NCBI GenBank assembly: GCA_964494505.1
Contig: CAZBRO010000051.1
Span: 1 to 13,028 of the forward strand
Source: CAIYRG01 sp964494505
GTDB lineage: Bacteria > Pseudomonadota > Alphaproteobacteria > Micropepsales > Micropepsaceae
DNA length: 13,028 nt
Reading direction: 5' to 3'
A program made the position numbers and the translations under genes. Below are positions 6,733 to 13,028 of the stretch, one piece after another. The notes under the pieces were generated by a model. That model made no database searches, was not told where the DNA came from, and worked only from the letters and a program-made list of their open reading frames with translations. How positions within the stretch are numbered: the first letter of the stretch is position 1; each line of letters opens with the position of its first letter.

Positions 6733-9723
6733 ATGCCCAACGAAATGAAGGCATCGGTGGTAGAGAATCCAGACAAGCGCAAATGGCGCCTCGACCGCCT
6801 GATCTATCTTCCGGTGGTCGGATTGTTGTTTGCTGCCTGGGGTCTCACCGTCAATTTTGCCCTGGTGGAGCGAACCAACACGATCGAACGCGCGACAACC
6901 CAGCTGGGTATCACCGTATCGACCCTGGCGGATTTTAGCGAGTTGGCCGACCACACAAACGCAGCAACCGCCGACGAAACAAAGACTGCCCGTGAGGACG
7001 CCATCTGGCGGGCGTTACTGCAGTATCCTACCGCAAATATCTGGGTTGAGAAGAACGGCATCCTGACGGATGGCCAACCCTCCCCAGCAGGCCAAGGTCA
7101 GAATATCTTCGTCCAGGAGAGCCGGGGAATCACGGTTGTTCACGCGGCCTTTCCCGAACAGGATGCACTGGCCGAATGGCGCAGCACGACGTGGTGGCGA
7201 GGAGGCATTCTGTCTGCCACAACTTTTGTCTTTCTTGTCCTCACGTATTTTCTGAATAAGGGATTACGCCAGCGCGCTATAGCGGAGCATCAGGTTGTGC
7301 TTGCCCATGAGCGGACCGCGCAACTTGCTGCCTTCCAGACGGAACTGCAACAAACGGTCACTTCGCGGACTGACGAGCTACACCGGTCAAACCAACTGCT
7401 GGAAAAAGAGCTCATTGAGCGGACAGCGGCGGAGAATAGGCTTCGCGAACATGATTCGCTGCTACACGCTGTCACCCAGAGTGCATCTGAACTGCTAGGC
7501 TCGCACAGCTACGACGACGCCATAGCCATTGTACTCGAATTGATCGCTCGAACGGTCACGGTTGGCCGCGTACAGTTGAATTCATTGAGTCCAGACGGCG
7601 ACGGTCATTTGCGCCTGACGGTAATGTCCGAGTGGTGCGCGCCGGGATCGGTATCAACACTCGGCAACCCTGGATTTGAAAATCTGGATCTGGCGTCCCA
7701 CTTTCCAAAGAAGATTATGCAGCTTCTGGCCGGAGAGGCTTTCTCGTTTTCCGTGACCGAAATACCGGAACAACACCGGCCGTTATTCGAAAAAGCAAAT
7801 ATGAAATCGTTTCTCGAGATACCGGTGATGGTAAGCAGTAAACTGTGGGGTCTTATCACTTTTGTCGATTCGTCTCGGACGGACCGTGAATGGACTTGGG
7901 CGGAAATGGACGTGCTCAAGACCCTTGGCGGGTTGATCGGTGTTGCCATCGTGCGCGCACGATTCGTTAAGGAATTGGCCGACGCGAATATGATCGTTCA
8001 AAACAGTCCGACAATTCTTTATCGCTTGCGCGCGGAGCCGTCCTTCCCACTCGTCTATATTTCACAGAACATTTCCAAATTCGGCCATGACCCGACACAA
8101 TTGATTGAGGCGCTGAATTGGGCGGAGACACTGATCGAATCTGATGATAGGGCCAAAGTTGGCGCGGCCATGACCCATTTGCTGGAAAAGGGCGCACAAG
8201 GTGCAAGTATTGAATTTCGTATGCGAAAGGGAGATGGCGGCACGCGCTGGGTCGAAGACCGGTACATTCCAGTTCGGGACAAATTCGGTCGTCTCACCGA
8301 AATCGAAGGCATGATCATCGACGTCACAGAGCGGAAGGTTGCAGAAGAAAAAATCGCGCTCCTTGCGCGGACGGATAGTCTGACCGGCCTGGCGAATCGG
8401 GCGACCTTTACCGAACGCTTGCGTCAAACCTTTGCAGCAACCAAGCGAGGAGGGCCAGCTTTCGCGATTTTCTATTTGGACATTGATCATTTTAAAATCG
8501 TCAACGATACCCTTGGACATCCCATGGGCGATGCGCTTCTCATACGGGTGGCTGAGCGCCTAAAAGACGCCACGAGGGATACGGACTTAGTCGCACGACT
8601 TGGTGGCGACGAATTCGCCGTGTTGCAGATGGATATGGTCGATCCCGCAAGCGCGGGCGATCTGGCGGGAAAGATTCTGCGCGCGTTGGCGGCTCCGTTT
8701 TTGCTGGACGAAAATAAAATAAGCGTTTCCGCAAGCATCGGCATTTGCCCCTACATCTCCGGGAGCCTCAGCCCGGACGGCATGCTGAAGCAGGCTGACT
8801 TGGCCCTTTACCGCGCCAAGGAGCAGGGCCGCAATCAGTATCGCTTCCATTCGGAAGACCTCGACCAGGAGGTGCTTGAGCGTGTCGTTCTGGCGGACGA
8901 GCTGAGAAACGGGCTTGAGCGCAATGAATTCGAACTGTTTTACCAACCTCAGGTCGACGTGATTTCGGGCAAAGTCGTCGGGCTCGAAGCACTTGTACGC
9001 TGGCATCATCCAACGCGCGGGCTGCTCAAGCCGGCGAGCTTCCTTGCGATCGCGGAACAGACGGGCGCCATCGTGGCGCTGGGCCATTGGGTGTTCGACC
9101 AAGCGGCTCAGCAAATGAAACATTGGCGAGACGAGGGAAACTCGCCGGATACGATGACGGTCAATCTCTCACTTGCGCAGCTGAAGAACAGCCGTGAAAT
9201 TGTTCAGGATGTCGTGAAAACGGTCGAAAAATGGGGGCTGGTTCCGTCCGATTTCGAGTTCGATGTGACGGAAGCCACGATTGCCCTCCTCACGTGGGCC
9301 CAGAACGACGTACTGTCGCAATTGTGCCGACTGGGTGCAAAAATTGCGATCGACAATTTTGGGACAGAGTATTCCTCCTTCGAATATCTGCGCTCCTACG
9401 GCGTAAACCACCTCAAGATCGCGCGTTCCCTCGTTGCCACGGCTATCGACAATCCTGAGCGCACAGCGATGATCCGCGCAATGGTCAATATGGCTCGCGA
9501 CCTCGGTATCGGCGTCATAGCCGAAGGGGTCGAGACTGAAGCGCAACGCGCGCTCTTCAGCACCCCGGGGTCTTCCACCCATGCCCAAGGATACTACTTT
9601 AGCGAACCCGTAGAGGCATCGCGCGCTCGCGAATTTCTGGTCAAGGGGTATATCAATCCGATTGTTACCGCGAAAAAAGCGGCCACGTTCGCTCTCCTTC
9701 CTCGGAAAGTGATTGCAGGTTAG
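6733..9723 (+). CDS. Membrane GAF-PAS-GGDEF-EAL protein, predicted diguanylate cyclase
   Basis: A 996-residue sensor protein. Transmembrane helices at about 23-44 and 157-175 enclose a roughly 110-residue periplasmic domain. A coiled coil (178-240), GAF (245-410), PAS (416-537), GGDEF (545-710) and EAL (725-970) follow. The GGDEF is intact: D583 in LDIDHFK, GHPMGD, G624-F628, with I-site R615-x-x-D618 five residues before the motif. The EAL keeps E752, N811, K895, E931 and Q952 but has D844 where the metal ligand Glu is expected, D874-N875 (DNFG instead of DDFG), E879 in loop 6 (TEYSS instead of TGYSS), and KIARSL instead of KIDQSF. It probably makes c-di-GMP, with a weak, dead or purely regulatory EAL. 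The periplasmic domain plus a downstream YfiR-like gene overlapping by 1 nt suggest control by a periplasmic partner, as in YfiN. The start at 6733 has no clear Shine-Dalgarno; Met5 (6745) is an alternative. Confidence 0.92.
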   Translation: MPNEMKASVVENPDKRKWRLDRLIYLPVVGLLFAAWGLTVNFALVERTNTIERATTQLGITVSTLADFSELADHTNAATADETKTAREDAIWRALLQYPTANIWVEKNGILTDGQPSPAGQGQNIFVQESRGITVVHAAFPEQDALAEWRSTTWWRGGILSATTFVFLVLTYFLNKGLRQRAIAEHQVVLAHERTAQLAAFQTELQQTVTSRTDELHRSNQLLEKELIERTAAENRLREHDSLLHAVTQSASELLGSHSYDDAIAIVLELIARTVTVGRVQLNSLSPDGDGHLRLTVMSEWCAPGSVSTLGNPGFENLDLASHFPKKIMQLLAGEAFSFSVTEIPEQHRPLFEKANMKSFLEIPVMVSSKLWGLITFVDSSRTDREWTWAEMDVLKTLGGLIGVAIVRARFVKELADANMIVQNSPTILYRLRAEPSFPLVYISQNISKFGHDPTQLIEALNWAETLIESDDRAKVGAAMTHLLEKGAQGASIEFRMRKGDGGTRWVEDRYIPVRDKFGRLTEIEGMIIDVTERKVAEEKIALLARTDSLTGLANRATFTERLRQTFAATKRGGPAFAIFYLDIDHFKIVNDTLGHPMGDALLIRVAERLKDATRDTDLVARLGGDEFAVLQMDMVDPASAGDLAGKILRALAAPFLLDENKISVSASIGICPYISGSLSPDGMLKQADLALYRAKEQGRNQYRFHSEDLDQEVLERVVLADELRNGLERNEFELFYQPQVDVISGKVVGLEALVRWHHPTRGLLKPASFLAIAEQTGAIVALGHWVFDQAAQQMKHWRDEGNSPDTMTVNLSLAQLKNSREIVQDVVKTVEKWGLVPSDFEFDVTEATIALLTWAQNDVLSQLCRLGAKIAIDNFGTEYSSFEYLRSYGVNHLKIARSLVATAIDNPERTAMIRAMVNMARDLGIGVIAEGVETEAQRALFSTPGSSTHAQGYYFSEPVEASRAREFLVKGYINPIVTAKKAATFALLPRKVIAG

Positions 9724-10304
9724 TGGCGGCCACGATGGGTCATCCTTCAAAATTGGCGATCGGGTTGCGAGTGGCTGTGAAGGTATTCGTTAAGCTCTTT
9801 CTTGGGGCTGGAATTGCGGCCGTGGCGGCGATGCCGGCGCGCGCTGAGGTGACAGCGTCTGACCTGATGATTGCGGGGCGTGCCATCGGCTTCATCGAAA
9901 AGTTTGCGAGTTCAGACATACGAGTTGGCATCGTCTATGCGCCGGAATCAGCGCAATCTGTTCAGCAGGCGAACGTCCTCCGGACGATGTTCGGAAACCA
10001 AATTCGTGTCGGTAATCGCGTCCTGACAGCGGTGATGTTGAGAACCGACCAGGTTGTCGGGGCCGACGTCGGGATCTTCTTGCTTAGTGAAGGCGCCGGT
10101 ACCGCTGGAGAAAAGGTGGCGGAAACAGGCAAGTTTAAAAAGATCCCGTGCATCACTTTCGACCTTAGTCAGGTGCGCAATGGAGTCTGTGCGATCGGTG
10201 TTCAATCGCAGCCGAGAATCCAAATTCTCGTCAACAGGAAGGCGGCGGTAGAAAGTGGGACGACGTTTTCCAGTGTATTCCGCTTGATGATTACGGAGAT
10301 TTAG
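9723..10304 (+). CDS. YfiR-like secreted protein (DUF4154 family)
   Basis: A 193-residue protein starting at GTG 9723, whose G is the last base of the cyclase stop (TAGTG), so translation is probably coupled; an in-frame ATG at 9735 is an alternative start. A hydrophobic signal sequence (about 11-41) ends in MPARA before EV, predicting export to the periplasm. The mature part follows the YfiR/DUF4154 plan: an early helix, RVGIVYAP, a central basic strand region, ADVGIFLLSEG, IPCITFDLSQ, and near the end IQILVNRKAAVESGTTFSSV, matching the family's I-N-x-x-A-A and S-S motifs. Cys143 and Cys156 could form a disulfide comparable to the C-terminal one reported for Pseudomonas YfiR. In the known system YfiR represses the membrane cyclase YfiN from the periplasm; here the preceding gene is a membrane cyclase. 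Family assignment is by motif recognition; the regulatory role is inferred. Confidence 0.72.
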   Translation: MAATMGHPSKLAIGLRVAVKVFVKLFLGAGIAAVAAMPARAEVTASDLMIAGRAIGFIEKFASSDIRVGIVYAPESAQSVQQANVLRTMFGNQIRVGNRVLTAVMLRTDQVVGADVGIFLLSEGAGTAGEKVAETGKFKKIPCITFDLSQVRNGVCAIGVQSQPRIQILVNRKAAVESGTTFSSVFRLMITEI

Positions 10305-11016
10305 GTCAGGAGTTTGCGGAAGAGCCTATCGCTTTGAATTTCATTCGTAATTCACTAGCTGCGCGATGTAGGTGGGTGGTGGGTTCGAGTCGATCACGCG
10401 CGATATGAGGGGTAGAAGAACGCGAGCGCGGTTTCCTCTTTCTGCGCGAACGCCGCTCAACAAATTCGGGAAGATGATCCAAGGTTCGCGCACACGCTTT
10501 CTCGACAACGGGCCCCCCTCCGCGAGGTCTGACGCCGAAGAACTCCTGATCACCAAGAGCAAGTCGATTTCTAAAAAAAGGGGGCCGGCGCATGGCTGAG
10601 GGACCGGAGGAAGATGACCGTTCCGCTTTTTGGGCTGAAATCGCAAAGCAACTTGAAGGCACGGCGGAACACTGAGAGATGGACCGTTGAATCGAGAAGA
10701 CTTGAACCATACCGCGGCCGAACTTGAACGATTCGCCACCATGGTGCGCACGTAATCGAATGGAGATCTCCCCGGTAGGCTTGAGGATCTTGCGCGGCAG
10801 ATTTGCGAGAAGGTCGGTCGCCCCCAACGGGCACGATTGAGCGATAAGCCGACTTCACAGGAAATCGTCGTACGTCGGATTTCGTTGCGAGTGCATCAAA
10901 GTGCGGTTACAGGGTGAATTTCGCGTCTTTAGAGTCCCTTTGGGTCTTGGCTGCCAGGTTCCAGATGACCCTGGGGCGGCTGCCCCGTCCACCGACGACG
11001 GATCCAACGAACGGCA
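10305..11016. other. Stretch between YfiR-like and PilZ genes, mostly non-coding
   Basis: Apart from the frameshifted small ORF at 10592-10755, I see nothing I would call a gene. The minus-strand frame covering 10306-10827 is Arg/Ser/Pro-rich and reads like a shadow frame. A GC hairpin GGGGC-GGCT-GCCCC (10973-10986) sits about 30 nt past the PilZ stop and might end that minus-strand transcript, but it has no T tract. Confidence 0.4.
10592..10755 (+). pseudogene. Small hydrophilic helical ORF with an apparent frameshift
   Basis: An ATG at 10592, with a G-rich stretch (10580-10584) upstream, opens MAEGPEEDDRSAFWAEIAKQ, then LEGTAEH and a stop at 10673-10675. From 10672 an overlapping frame continues as LRDGPLNREDLNHTAAELER, then FATMVRT and a TAA at 10753-10755. 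Joined by one base change in length near 10670, they make one acidic amphipathic helical protein of about 54 residues with consistent style (LEGTAE-LRDG...LERFATMVR). I do not recognise a named family. It may be a small hypothetical gene broken by one indel, a sequencing error, or two unrelated chance frames. Confidence 0.35.
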
Positions 11017-11394
11017 CTATCGCGCGCTATCCAGCCAAATCCGCTTCAGATACCGCAATTCCGGCGCGGTTACCTGCGCCAAGGGGAGTGTCGTGAGAAA
11101 GCGCGTGGCGAATCCGCCACTGCGTTCGGAGACCAATTCGGCCTCGTAAGCAGTGCGGTTCACCATGTCGAGCAAGTAAAATTTGCGGGGTACCATGTCC
11201 CGCTGTTGAATTGTGATACGGGCCCCGCCCACAGAGATGTCGCGAATGGTGCAGTCAAGCACATGAGCGCCACCCCCATGAACGATCTTAGCGTTGATCA
11301 GCACATTCTTCCGCGGAGACTTGCGGTGCTCGACTCCAACCGTTGCCGTGTTCGCGCGAGACAAACCATGAGGCCCTAGGGGATACTCCCCCAA
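11017..11394 (-). CDS. Single-domain PilZ protein, c-di-GMP receptor
   Basis: Up to 125 residues, almost all one PilZ domain. The two c-di-GMP-binding motifs are present: RKSPR (R24-x3-R28) and DISVGG (D52-x-S54-x2-G57), followed by strand-rich sequence (TAYEAELVSERSGGFATRFL). Such short PilZ proteins bind c-di-GMP and act on flagella, exopolysaccharide or other targets by contact; the target here is unknown. The longest frame starts with TTG at 11394 without a Shine-Dalgarno. A TTG at 11364 (residue 11), preceded by TAGGG, would start just before the domain and is at least as likely. It is transcribed towards the GGDEF/EAL cluster and is a plausible local effector of the c-di-GMP that cluster makes and degrades. 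There is no second domain. Confidence 0.82.
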   Translation of the reverse strand: MGEYPLGPHGLSRANTATVGVEHRKSPRKNVLINAKIVHGGGAHVLDCTIRDISVGGARITIQQRDMVPRKFYLLDMVNRTAYEAELVSERSGGFATRFLTTLPLAQVTAPELRYLKRIWLDSAR

Positions 11395-11866
11395 TATGTG
11401 GATCGCGAATTAAAGAGCGCTTACTGAGTGGCGAAATGTGATTTGCGTGCATCCACGCACCGGCATCAGGTGATGTACTACAAAACGGGTGCTCAAGACG
11501 CTTTTCTTAACGCTTTCGGCGGAGAGTGGTTACGGTGCTGATTTCGGTCATGCAAAGGTCATTTCGGGCTTCGGCGCTCATACCCCCTCGGTAACGCGTG
11601 CGACTCCAACCGTGCGCGGTGGGTGCTGAGGCCTTTGGCTTGTGTGTTTGTGCCCTAAGACTGAGAATGGTGAGATCAGGAATGACGGCACCCGCCGATC
11701 TTTCTACCACTGGAGTGGCGAGCGGCGCTGGTAATACAACCTTTGGTTCGGCCCGGAGGCTATCGGCCGCGTTGCACCAAATGTGTCGCGCAAGTGAATC
11801 AGAATGTGCCAGTTCACCGGTCAAGGCCAAAATTTTTGCGCGGCGCAGTCACGAGGATTTTAAGCT
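11395..11866. other. Gene-free gap between PilZ and the zinc-ribbon gene
   Basis: A divergent intergenic region of about 470 nt that must carry the promoters of both flanking genes. I find no coding motif; frames on both strands look like noise. The clearest structures are an inverted repeat TGCGTG-CATC-CACGCA at 11444-11459, about 50 nt upstream of the PilZ TTG at 11394, and GGGGA-TAC-TCCCC at 11379-11391 overlapping the PilZ start. Neither matches a consensus I can name. Confidence 0.4.
11444..11459. repeat. Perfect 6-bp inverted repeat upstream of PilZ
   Basis: TGCGTG (11444-11449) and CACGCA (11454-11459) are exact reverse complements around CATC. Its position 50-65 nt ahead of the PilZ start suits an operator. 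With no second copy and no named consensus it stays a candidate only. Confidence 0.3.
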
Positions 11867-12343
11867 ATGCTTTTTCACTCAACAGGCTTGGGGCTGGACC
11901 GCGCCACATTGGAAAGGGCTTGCGAGGACGAGGATGTTGCCCGCAACTTTTTGGAGGCAATATTGTGGCCAGATGGCCCGGTGTGCCCACGCTGCCGCAC
12001 GTTGGAAGTCCGCATCGTGAGGACGCAAGCGGGATCGTGGAGATGCCGCACCTGCCAAAAATACTTCAAACTCACCACGGGCACTTTATTTGAAGGCACG
12101 CATTTGAAGCTTCACCGATGGCTTCAGTCTGTCATGCTTATGGGCACGTCAGAAACGCTCGTAACGGACCTGATGCGAAAGGTGGGCATGATGCCTAAAA
12201 CTGCCGTCGCAATAGCGCGAAAGCTACGTAGTGCAGAAGTAGCCGGTGACACATTACTGATTCAATTGAGGCTCTTGTCTGAGCACGTGAAGACCGCAAC
12301 GCCGCTTAGGGCATCCGATCAGTGTGGCGCCGGTGATGAATAG
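11867..12343 (+). CDS. IS1595-type transposase N-terminal domain protein lacking the catalytic domain
   Basis: 158 residues. A zinc ribbon (C40-P-R-C43 and C60-R-T-C63) lies within WPDGPVCPRC...SWRCRTCQKYF, followed by TTGTLFEGTHLKLHRWLQ and a helix-turn-helix (about 98-122, TDLMRKVGMMPKTAVAIARK). This order is that of IS1595/ISXO2-like transposases, where the ribbon and HTH bind transposon ends. A full-length enzyme is about 300 residues and continues into a DDE domain starting V-D-E-T-Y. Here the sequence runs instead into an unrelated 35-residue tail and a TAG, so it cannot catalyse transposition alone. GAGG about 10 nt before the ATG is a usable ribosome site. It may be a truncated relic still open by chance, or a domesticated DNA-binding protein. 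No terminal inverted repeats were found by eye. Confidence 0.7.
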   Translation: MLFHSTGLGLDRATLERACEDEDVARNFLEAILWPDGPVCPRCRTLEVRIVRTQAGSWRCRTCQKYFKLTTGTLFEGTHLKLHRWLQSVMLMGTSETLVTDLMRKVGMMPKTAVAIARKLRSAEVAGDTLLIQLRLLSEHVKTATPLRASDQCGAGDE

Positions 12344-12399
12344 GGAGGGCTTGGTCCTATACCTCGCGTGCCGCGCTGTTGCCCTACGTTTCTGAAATA

Positions 12400-12570
12400 T
12401 CAGCACGGCGGCTTCCCCTCCGAGTCTCGGAGCTCTTTGGCATAAGCCCTCAGGCGGTCCGCAAAACCGGCATCAACCCAGGTCTGTCTACGAACGAATT
12501 CGGCCAACTCCTCAAGCTCGGATGCTATGCGCTCGCGATCGAAAGGCTGGCTGGCGAAGCGGTGCGGCAT
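12400..12570 (-). CDS. Small hypothetical helical protein
   Basis: An ATG at 12570, preceded by GAGG at a 9 nt spacing, opens a 56-residue protein: MPHRFASQPFDRERIASELE, ELAEFVRRQTWVDAGFADRL, RAYAKELRDSEGKPPC, stop. It is charged and strongly helical, with no signal peptide or membrane segment. G/C-rich third codon positions and the tidy helical pattern favour this strand over the plus-strand frame that overlaps it. A TTG at 12585 would add five residues. I recognise no family with certainty; short proteins of this style occur as hypotheticals in Hyphomicrobiales. It faces the zinc-ribbon gene tail to tail. Confidence 0.45.
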   Translation of the reverse strand: MPHRFASQPFDRERIASELEELAEFVRRQTWVDAGFADRLRAYAKELRDSEGKPPC

Positions 12571-12634
12571 GCGCGGGTGCCTCAAAAGACGAAACAGGCC
12601 GTGACACGCCCGTTCGCCTACGCATAAGTCCGGG

Positions 12635-12720
12635 ATTCTACATAATCGGTATGAATTTTGGACGAAGAAGCCCAGTCTTTTGGTGAAACTCGCCCCGCCC
12701 AGCGCGGGGCTTTTCTTTTT
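12635..12720 (+). ncRNA. Candidate small RNA ending at the strong terminator
   Basis: A strong plus-strand terminator at 12692-12721 lies about 350 nt past the nearest plus-strand stop codon, with no supported plus-strand CDS between. Upstream, GTGACA (12601-12606; five of six to TTGACA) and CATAAG (12623-12628) with a 16 nt spacer form a possible promoter, predicting a start near 12635 and an RNA of roughly 85 nt. No known RNA family is recognised. It may equally be just the end of a longer transcript. Confidence 0.3.
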
Positions 12721-12721
12721 T
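12692..12721 (+). terminator. Rho-independent terminator
   Basis: The stem GCCCCGC (12692-12698) and GCGGGGC (12704-12710) pairs perfectly around the loop CCAGC, followed directly by TTTTCTTTTTT. The T run is on the plus strand only, so it ends rightward transcription. Confidence 0.9.
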
Positions 12722-12732
12722 GAAGATGTGTG

Positions 12733-12956
12733 ATGACACCTGATGACTTGCGTGCCTGGCGAAAGGAAGCAGGATTAAGTCAAGAGGGGCTCGCTCATCT
12801 GTTAGGAATATCGAGCTCTACATTGCGGAGTGGGAAGAAGGGCTCCTTCTGATCCCGAAATGGTTGGCTTTCGCTCGCATAGGCTGGCGGGCTTCTCGCA
12901 CTGACAAAAGCCCCAGGGAGAGAGGCGACGGCCCTTTTGGCAGTTCCCGTACCTGA
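12733..12956 (+). pseudogene. XRE/Cro-type HTH gene broken by a frameshift
   Basis: From ATG 12733 the sequence reads MTPDDLRAWRKEAGLSQEGL, then AHLLGISSST, a classic Cro/CI-type helix-turn-helix start, but the frame runs to LRSGKKGSF and a stop. From 12822, in the frame two bases on, the expected remainder appears: IAEWEEGLLLIPKWLAFARI, then GWRASRTDKSPRERGDG and a stop at 12954-12956. The W-E-x-G and I-P-x-W-L elements are typical right after the recognition helix of such small regulators. One base is therefore missing around 12817-12822. The intact protein would be about 74 residues. It starts 12 nt past the terminator. It is a recent single-indel pseudogene, a sequencing error, or much less likely a programmed frameshift, since no slippery run is present. 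Confidence 0.7.
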
Positions 12957-13028
12957 TGGGGCGAAGGCGTCGCCCTAGGCGGCGTGGACAAATTCCTTGA
13001 CGCGTGAAACCCGAATTGATTCAAGGCT

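Noticed and set aside
9169..9750. 193-codon minus-strand open frame opposite the EAL domain
   Set aside because: It is antisense to a strongly recognisable EAL-coding segment and shows no family motif; it is a shadow of high-GC codon usage.
10370..10400. GGGTTCGAGTC resembling a tRNA T-arm
   Set aside because: The flanking bases do not form the T-stem, and no acceptor, D or anticodon arms can be folded around it.
10306..10827. 173-codon minus-strand open frame after the YfiR-like gene
   Set aside because: Its composition is Arg/Ser/Pro-rich and low in structure, and it overlaps the better small ORF on the plus strand. I could not support it as a gene.
10973..10986. GC hairpin as the PilZ terminator
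   Set aside because: It is well placed on the minus strand but has no following T run, so it is not called as an intrinsic terminator.
1..13028. CRISPR array, tandem repeat array or complete insertion sequence
   Set aside because: No regularly spaced direct repeats were seen, and no paired terminal inverted repeats flank the IS66 or IS1595 relics.

Overview
The window looks like a chromosomal segment from an alphaproteobacterium, most likely of the Hyphomicrobiales (Bradyrhizobium, Methylobacterium or Beijerinckia type). This is inferred from the moderately high GC, the MHYT-PAS-GGDEF-EAL architecture, a FixJ-like relic, and IS66 and IS1595 relics. No rRNA or tRNA is present to fix the taxonomy.

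Layout. Positions 1-1440 hold no intact gene: there is an IS66 transposase tail (865-966), a decayed FixJ/LuxR-type regulator tail on the minus strand (948-1118) and two FNR/FixK-like palindromes. Positions 1441-10304 are a coherent block of four plus-strand genes: an MHYT-PAS-PAS-GGDEF-EAL protein, a TonB-dependent outer-membrane receptor, a membrane-anchored GAF-PAS-GGDEF-EAL protein, and a secreted YfiR-like protein. The last three are tightly packed (16 nt gap, then a 1 nt overlap). A 275 nt gap with a palindrome and an FNR-like box separates the first gene from the receptor. Positions 10305-11016 hold a probably frameshifted small ORF. A PilZ protein (c-di-GMP receptor) lies on the minus strand at 11017-11394. 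From 11867 onward there is a transposase-derived zinc-ribbon/HTH protein, a small minus-strand ORF, a strong terminator with a possible small RNA, and a frameshifted HTH gene.

How the genes may work together. The two GGDEF-EAL proteins are degenerate in opposite halves. The MHYT protein keeps every EAL catalytic residue but has lost the metal-binding Asp of GGDEF and reads SGDEF, so it is a predicted c-di-GMP phosphodiesterase. The second protein has a textbook GGDEF with an I-site but a damaged EAL (metal ligands E to D and D to N, loop 6 changed), so it is a predicted diguanylate cyclase. That cyclase has a periplasmic domain and is followed by a YfiR-like periplasmic protein, recalling the YfiN-YfiR repressor pair. 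The place of the OmpA-like YfiB is taken by a TonB-dependent receptor. The inferred model is an outer-membrane ligand sensor (TonB receptor to YfiR-like protein to cyclase) opposed by an MHYT-gated phosphodiesterase, with a PilZ effector nearby. The wiring is an inference; the domains and residue changes are read directly from the sequence.
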